DNA of 19,260 bases from Prevotellaceae bacterium (GTDB lineage: Bacteria > Bacteroidota > Bacteroidia > Bacteroidales > UBA932): contig JAIRZR010000402.1 in NCBI GenBank assembly GCA_031267155.1, positions 1 through 19,260 of the forward strand, given 5' to 3'. Made by a program: the position numbers and the translations under genes. Of this stretch, positions 15,870 to 19,260 are shown in pieces (within the stretch, counting starts at the first letter, position 1; the number at the start of each line of letters is the position of its first letter). The notes beneath the pieces were generated by a model, which was not told the DNA's origin, did no database searches, and saw only the letters and a list, made by a program, of their open reading frames with translations.

Positions 15870-15926
15870 CATTTTTTTTTGGATTGACAGGAGTTAAAAT
15901 GATTTTATGTAACGATAACAAAAAGT

Positions 15927-15990
15927 AAAAATGTCGCTTAATGATATATTCCACTGAATCGCGCATGTTTAAGGTATAAATTCGCGGGGC
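15927..15990. repeat. Direct repeat copy A, duplicated piece of the fic gene
   Basis: These 64 bases equal 17367-17430 except for one base (T at 15934, C at 17374). The other copy is coding sequence for about residues 37-57 of the Fic protein. This copy lies about 50 bases beyond the fic stop, in the same orientation, and is not part of an open gene. The distance between copies is 1440 bases. Confidence 0.9.
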
Positions 15991-16041
15991 TTGTTCGAGC
16001 TTATCCACATTGGACGCCTTACAGCATCAGTCCGCAATGCA

Positions 16042-17538
16042 CTAATACCCTGTATGGGAACGTTCTATTATCTTCAATTTTCCTTCCGAAGGCTCTTTAC
16101 AGGCGTTTGTCGCCTCTAAATAACTGTTGATTTCGTCAAAATTATCACCAAATATGTTGTTGGAAAAATATTGAAGTTTATCCATTACGCGAATAAATGC
16201 ATCGGGATCTTTCCGGTTGGTAAATTTTTTCAGTGACATGATATAATCTTCACGAAATACTGTCGGGACAATAATACGCGACAGTCCGCTTTTGAACAGT
16301 TCCGCGTTACCCATTATGCGGGAAATTCGTCCATTGCCGTCTATAAAAGGGTGAATTTCCGAAATCATAAACATCATATAAACAGCTTTCGCCATCGGGT
16401 CGGTTAAAGCGGCATAATATTTAAAACCCTGTTTGAGCGTGCCTTCAACCAAAGTAAAATCCACAAATTCGGTATTGCCGGCATGATTATTCCGATTCTT
16501 AAACTCTCCGGCATTCACCTCTTCCGCTCTTTCCGACATCATTGCCAAATGTCTGCGTTTCAGGATTTGAAGCAAATCATCGGACGTTGCAGGAGTAATA
16601 TTCATTTCATAGCTATTTGATACAATGTTAAATGTACCTAAAATATCATGGGAATCCTTTATCCTTTTCGGAATGGCAATACCGGTATCAATAATTTTCT
16701 TTGCGTCTTCGATAATAAATTTTGTTCCCTCGATATAGTTTGAAAAATAGGCTTCAAAAAAAGAAAACAGTCGAAATGAATCTTCGGATATGTTTCTGTC
16801 CATCCGTTCGGGAAAATAGTAATCTTTCAATTTATCGTATAGAATTTCAAACAGTTCAATCCGTTTTGCATCATAAGGCATTCCGGCAGCTCTTGCCCTG
16901 GCAGAACCGGAACTTAAAACGTCTGCATTGCGAGTGCCCAAAAGCGCTGAAATAATGCGATTCAACTTTTCATATTCGTCATGGAAACTTAACTGTATGG
17001 CTATGTCCCTTGCCTTATCCCTGAATTTGTTTACGCCTTCTTCTCCCTCTCTTATTATGATTTTTTCCAGCTTGTCTTCAATATATTCAATGGGAAAGGC
17101 TTTCGATTCACTTCCTTTTTTTCTCGAAGTCTGCATGTTCTCCAATACCCATCGCCATTCTGAAGATGCATGGATTCCTCCCAAATTCACATCCGATTCC
17201 AATGCGGGCTTGCCTTCCATTACGTTGAGCGTAATTCCACTTAAATCAGTTATTTTTTTAGTATAATTACTTGTAATAAAAAAGTTGCCGGTTTCAGTCG
17301 GTCGTAATTCCAATGCACTCCGATGACTGATAAGAGCATTTGGAAATCGCCATTTAAGAATATCAAAAAAATGCCGCTTAATGATATATTCCACTGAATC
17401 GCGCATGTTTAAGGTATAAATTCGCGGGGCGATTTTCCGTATCTTTCCTTCTTTCTCCGCTTTTGCAATCCTTTTGGAAATGCCGCTGTCAGAGGAAGAA
17501 AAGATAATTTCCCTGTTAAAATCCAGTCCGTTTGTCAT
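16042..17538 (-). CDS. Fic-domain AMPylase with N-terminal AbiEi-like winged helix
   Basis: The protein is 498 residues from ATG 17538, which is chosen over an upstream TTG at 17577 because that codon lies in the promoter. The catalytic Fic loop is canonical, HPFIDGNGRISR (396-407), so AMP or another nucleotide monophosphate transfer is expected. An inhibitory-helix motif (S/T)xxxE(G/N) is present before the Fic core as SNYIEG (266-271), placing it in class II, self-inhibited. Residues 1-60 look like a winged helix (SGISKRIAKAEKEGKIRKIAPRIYTLN), followed by a region (about 65-180) resembling AbiEi-type antitoxins of type IV toxin-antitoxin pairs. Three direct repeats bracket its promoter, so self-repression through this domain is plausible. 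The AbiEi link is by eye. The target of modification is unknown. Confidence 0.88.
   Translation of the reverse strand: MTNGLDFNREIIFSSSDSGISKRIAKAEKEGKIRKIAPRIYTLNMRDSVEYIIKRHFFDILKWRFPNALISHRSALELRPTETGNFFITSNYTKKITDLSGITLNVMEGKPALESDVNLGGIHASSEWRWVLENMQTSRKKGSESKAFPIEYIEDKLEKIIIREGEEGVNKFRDKARDIAIQLSFHDEYEKLNRIISALLGTRNADVLSSGSARARAAGMPYDAKRIELFEILYDKLKDYYFPERMDRNISEDSFRLFSFFEAYFSNYIEGTKFIIEDAKKIIDTGIAIPKRIKDSHDILGTFNIVSNSYEMNITPATSDDLLQILKRRHLAMMSERAEEVNAGEFKNRNNHAGNTEFVDFTLVEGTLKQGFKYYAALTDPMAKAVYMMFMISEIHPFIDGNGRISRIMGNAELFKSGLSRIIVPTVFREDYIMSLKKFTNRKDPDAFIRVMDKLQYFSNNIFGDNFDEINSYLEATNACKEPSEGKLKIIERSHTGY
17367..17430. repeat. Direct repeat copy B, inside fic
   Basis: This is the in-gene copy of the 64-bp repeat whose partner lies at 15927-15990 beyond the fic 3' end. 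It covers the wing of the predicted winged helix. Confidence 0.9.
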
Positions 17539-17543
17539 CTGAA

Positions 17544-17632
17544 AATTTTTTCCATTATAATTTCTTATCGGGTGCAAAAGTACAAATTTTTTCCATTATA
17601 AGGCAGGAAATGGCAAATTTTTTCCATTATAA
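17544..17632. promoter_or_regulatory. Three 17-bp direct repeats around the fic promoter
   Basis: AATTTTTTCCATTATAA occurs exactly at 17544-17560, 17585-17601 and 17616-17632. The second and third copies also share two bases upstream (CA). Starts are 41 and 31 bases apart, near four and three helical turns, so all sites face one side of the DNA. The first lies between the -7 box and the ATG, and the second just upstream of the -7 box. This is the arrangement of an operator for a repressor, most simply the winged-helix end of the Fic protein. Confidence 0.75.
17574..17582 (-). promoter_or_regulatory. -7 promoter element of fic
   Basis: On the minus strand it reads TACTTTTGC, matching TAnnTTTG, 35 bases before ATG 17538. 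Two of the three 17-bp repeats flank it. Confidence 0.55.
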
Positions 17633-17638
17633 ATTTTA

Positions 17639-17728
17639 TCAATAAAATCGGAACAAAGCGCCAGAAGCATTTAATTTTTGCTCAATTTCCGTTTCAACTA
17701 TTCTTGAATAATAATTTATATCTTCCAT
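17639..17728 (-). pseudogene. N-terminal remnant of a DUF4143-type ATPase gene
   Basis: A 29-codon frame starts MEDINYYSRIVETEIEQKLN and ends ASGALFRFY with TGA. The start reads like DUF4143-type ATPases just before the Walker A segment (the family usually continues AVLIEGAKWCGKT), where this one breaks off. It has its own -7 element (TATTTTTGC, 17737-17745) 8 bases before the ATG. The frame ends next to the third fic operator repeat, so the fic unit seems to have replaced the rest of the gene. It is too short to identify with certainty. Confidence 0.45.
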
Positions 17729-17736
17729 TTTTTTTC

Positions 17737-17745
17737 GCAAAAATA
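17737..17745 (-). promoter_or_regulatory. -7 promoter element of the ATPase remnant
   Basis: On the minus strand it reads TATTTTTGC, matching TAnnTTTG. If active, transcripts would run over the remnant and into the fic operator region. Confidence 0.45.
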
Positions 17746-17877
17746 CAGAAATATTCTTATTTTACGAATTATTCCAGATATATTTTACAAATCGACAGGC
17801 GTATGCTTTACAGATTGTTAATAACAGTCGCTTCATTCATGATAAGCATTTGCGTTAATTATATGGCGTCCAGTGTA

Positions 17878-17898
17878 GAGACGCGATGCTCGCATCTC
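17878..17898. repeat. GAGACGCGA/TCGCATCTC hairpin
   Basis: Nine-base arms with one mismatch and a TGC loop lie 34 bases after the stop of the truncated ATPase gene. It has no U run. It resembles short dispersed hairpins containing GTAGAGACGCGA. Confidence 0.4.
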
Positions 17899-17931
17899 CA
17901 TGACGATGATCACATACGGTGACGCAAATAA

Positions 17932-18960
17932 TTATTGTACAGGCAATAAAAAATCCGTATAATTTGTTCTGTTAATAACTTTATACTCGTGCTGAGGATA
18001 TGCACGGGCAAATGTTGAAGGAACCGTTTTATGCCTCCTTTCGTTCCATTTCAGTTCAAAGGCAAACAATGTACCGTTTTTTTCTTCAATGTAATCAATT
18101 TCCTGTTGCTGTTGAGTTCGCCAAAAATATGAAAAAACGTAATTGTCATGATATTCGTTAAATTTTTTGCGCTCGCTGACGGTAAAATTTTCCCATAAAG
18201 CGCCTGTATCGCCTCGCAGCGTCAGGGGATTAAAATTATTTACCAGTGCATTACGGACTCCATTATCGTAAAAATAGATTTTCTGACTTTTCTTCAATTC
18301 ATTACGCAAATTCCTGCTGAATGAATAAAGCCGGAAGATAATAAAAACCTTCTCCAGCAAATCAAGATACCGCACAACTGTTTCCCTGTCTATTCCAGCG
18401 ATATTGCTCAACTCACTGTATGTAACCTCACTCCCCAGCTGCAGCGCAATGGCTGTAAGCAATTTGTTCAAGACATCGGGTCGGCGAATGTCGCCATACG
18501 ACAGGACGTCCTTAAACAGGTAACTGTTGGTAATTTCAAGCAGTATTTTTTTCGCGCTGTCTGCATGATTCACAACATCGGGATACATTCCATAAATCAT
18601 ACGGTGTTCGAGCATGCTTTTTTCTTCAAGATATGAACTGGAGCCGATCAATTCTTCTGTAGAAAACGGATATAGCTGATATTCGAATTTTCGTCCGGTA
18701 AGCGGTTCGTTAACTTTGTTGTGCAGGTCAAGAGAAGACGAGCCGCTGACAAGCAACTGAACATCGGGCAAATTATCAATAATAAGTTTCAAGGTGATTC
18801 CAATGTTTTTCACCCGTTGTGCTTCGTCTATCAGGACAAGTCTGCTGTTACCGATAATCCAGCGAAGTTCGGCAGTGGATACATCTTCCAGCGAATGTAA
18901 CACCATTGGTTCGTCGCAGTTAAGCAACAGAACTAAAAACTGGACATTGCTACTTTCCAC
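17932..18960 (-). CDS. DUF4143 ATPase lacking its Walker A part (5'-truncated)
   Basis: The frame encodes 342 residues, but family similarity begins only at about residue 13 (LNCDEP, near position 18925). The first residues are antisense to transposase sequence. Walker B LVLIDEAQR (Asp45, Glu46) and sensor-like LLVSGSSSLDL are present. NEPLTGRKFEYQLYPFS, a winged-helix part, and IYFYDNGVRNALVNNFNPL follow. QQQEIDYIEEKNGTLFAFELKWN gives a PD-(D/E)xK-like end. The roughly 55 residues with Walker A that full-length relatives carry are missing, so ATP binding should be lost. The junction with the transposase fragment explains the truncation. The 3' end appears natural. It is best treated as a pseudogene, although the remaining frame is undamaged. 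Confidence 0.8.
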   Translation of the reverse strand: MESSNVQFLVLLLNCDEPMVLHSLEDVSTAELRWIIGNSRLVLIDEAQRVKNIGITLKLIIDNLPDVQLLVSGSSSLDLHNKVNEPLTGRKFEYQLYPFSTEELIGSSSYLEEKSMLEHRMIYGMYPDVVNHADSAKKILLEITNSYLFKDVLSYGDIRRPDVLNKLLTAIALQLGSEVTYSELSNIAGIDRETVVRYLDLLEKVFIIFRLYSFSRNLRNELKKSQKIYFYDNGVRNALVNNFNPLTLRGDTGALWENFTVSERKKFNEYHDNYVFSYFWRTQQQQEIDYIEEKNGTLFAFELKWNERRHKTVPSTFARAYPQHEYKVINRTNYTDFLLPVQ

Positions 18961-19260
18961 AGACCTCTCGCTTTCATTTGCACAGGCTATGGCACTGTAT
19001 CAAATTCGGTGGAGCATTGAGGTCATGTATAAGGAATGTAAACAGTATTTGAGGCTCGGAAAGGCTCAAAATACCGATTTTTACGGACAGATAGCAGATG
19101 CTTCACTTACCTTGATAACATACACCATATTAACTCTGTACAAACGGTTTGAAGCATATGAAACAATGGGTATGCTCTTCAGGGATACACAGACGGAGAT
19201 GCTCGAAAAAACACTGTGTGAAAGAATTGCTGATGTATTTATTAAAACTGTCACTGATTT
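18929..19260 (+). CDS. IS4-type transposase, internal to C-terminal fragment
   Basis: A frame open from about 18929 to the right edge reads RTKNWTLLLSTDLSLSFAQA, then YQIRWSIEVMYKECKQYL and further. It contains the IS4-family Y-(2)-R-(3)-E-(6)-K signature (Tyr, Arg, Glu, Lys in YQIRWSIEVMYKECK), where the Glu is the third catalytic acidic residue of the DDE set. The N-terminal half with the two Asp residues is absent, because the sequence switches to an opposing ATPase gene at about 18925-18932. No inverted terminal repeat is visible at the junction, so this is an internal rearrangement and not a simple insertion end. The downstream end is outside the window. The element looks inactive on this side. 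Confidence 0.8.

Noticed and set aside
17539..17577. Longer Fic start at TTG 17577
   Set aside because: The codon lies within the -7 promoter box, so it could not be on the transcript; ATG 17538 is preferred.

Overview
The window looks like chromosomal DNA of a Bacteroidota member, probably Bacteroidales. Most intact genes have the Bacteroidetes-type -7 element TAnnTTTGC shortly upstream and no obvious Shine-Dalgarno. The housekeeping proteins (TrpB, TrpE, PNPase with an Arg/Asp-rich tail, S15, ValRS) read as Bacteroidetes versions. No tRNA, rRNA or CRISPR array was seen.

Left part (1-3893). A partial minus-strand gene (HEAT-like, unusually strong GGAGG site) and a plus-strand trp unit diverge from a shared upstream region. 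The trp unit has its own promoter, a leader with a terminator-like hairpin, then trpB and trpE. No trpG, D, C, F or A follows. Instead there is a poorly preserved small reading frame that changes frame at a T8 run, then a bidirectional terminator facing the convergent pnp gene.

Core part (3894-10875, all minus). The rpsO-pnp pair is separated by a strong terminator. Then come a 41-bp tandem repeat array, an acyltransferase-3 membrane protein whose promoter almost touches its start codon, and valS.

Right part (10876-19260) is accessory and eroding. It holds the remains of an exopolysaccharide locus: a WcaJ/EpsE-type sugar-phosphate transferase with an in-frame amber codon, cut short and joined to a CpsB/YwqE-type PHP phosphatase that lacks one expected metal ligand. 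Next are AAA ATPases with C-terminal nuclease-like domains (DUF234-like and DUF4143-like). Then comes a Fic protein with an N-terminal AbiEi-like winged-helix region, preceded by three 17-bp direct repeats that bracket its promoter. A 29-codon remnant of another DUF4143-type ATPase, a DUF4143 ATPase without its Walker A part, and an IS4-type transposase fragment joined head-on to it close the window.

The most interesting candidate system is the winged-helix-Fic fusion with its promoter repeats. It could be a self-repressing, toxin-antitoxin-like AMPylation module in one polypeptide. This is inference from sequence only. A 64-bp copy of part of its coding sequence lies just beyond its 3' end.
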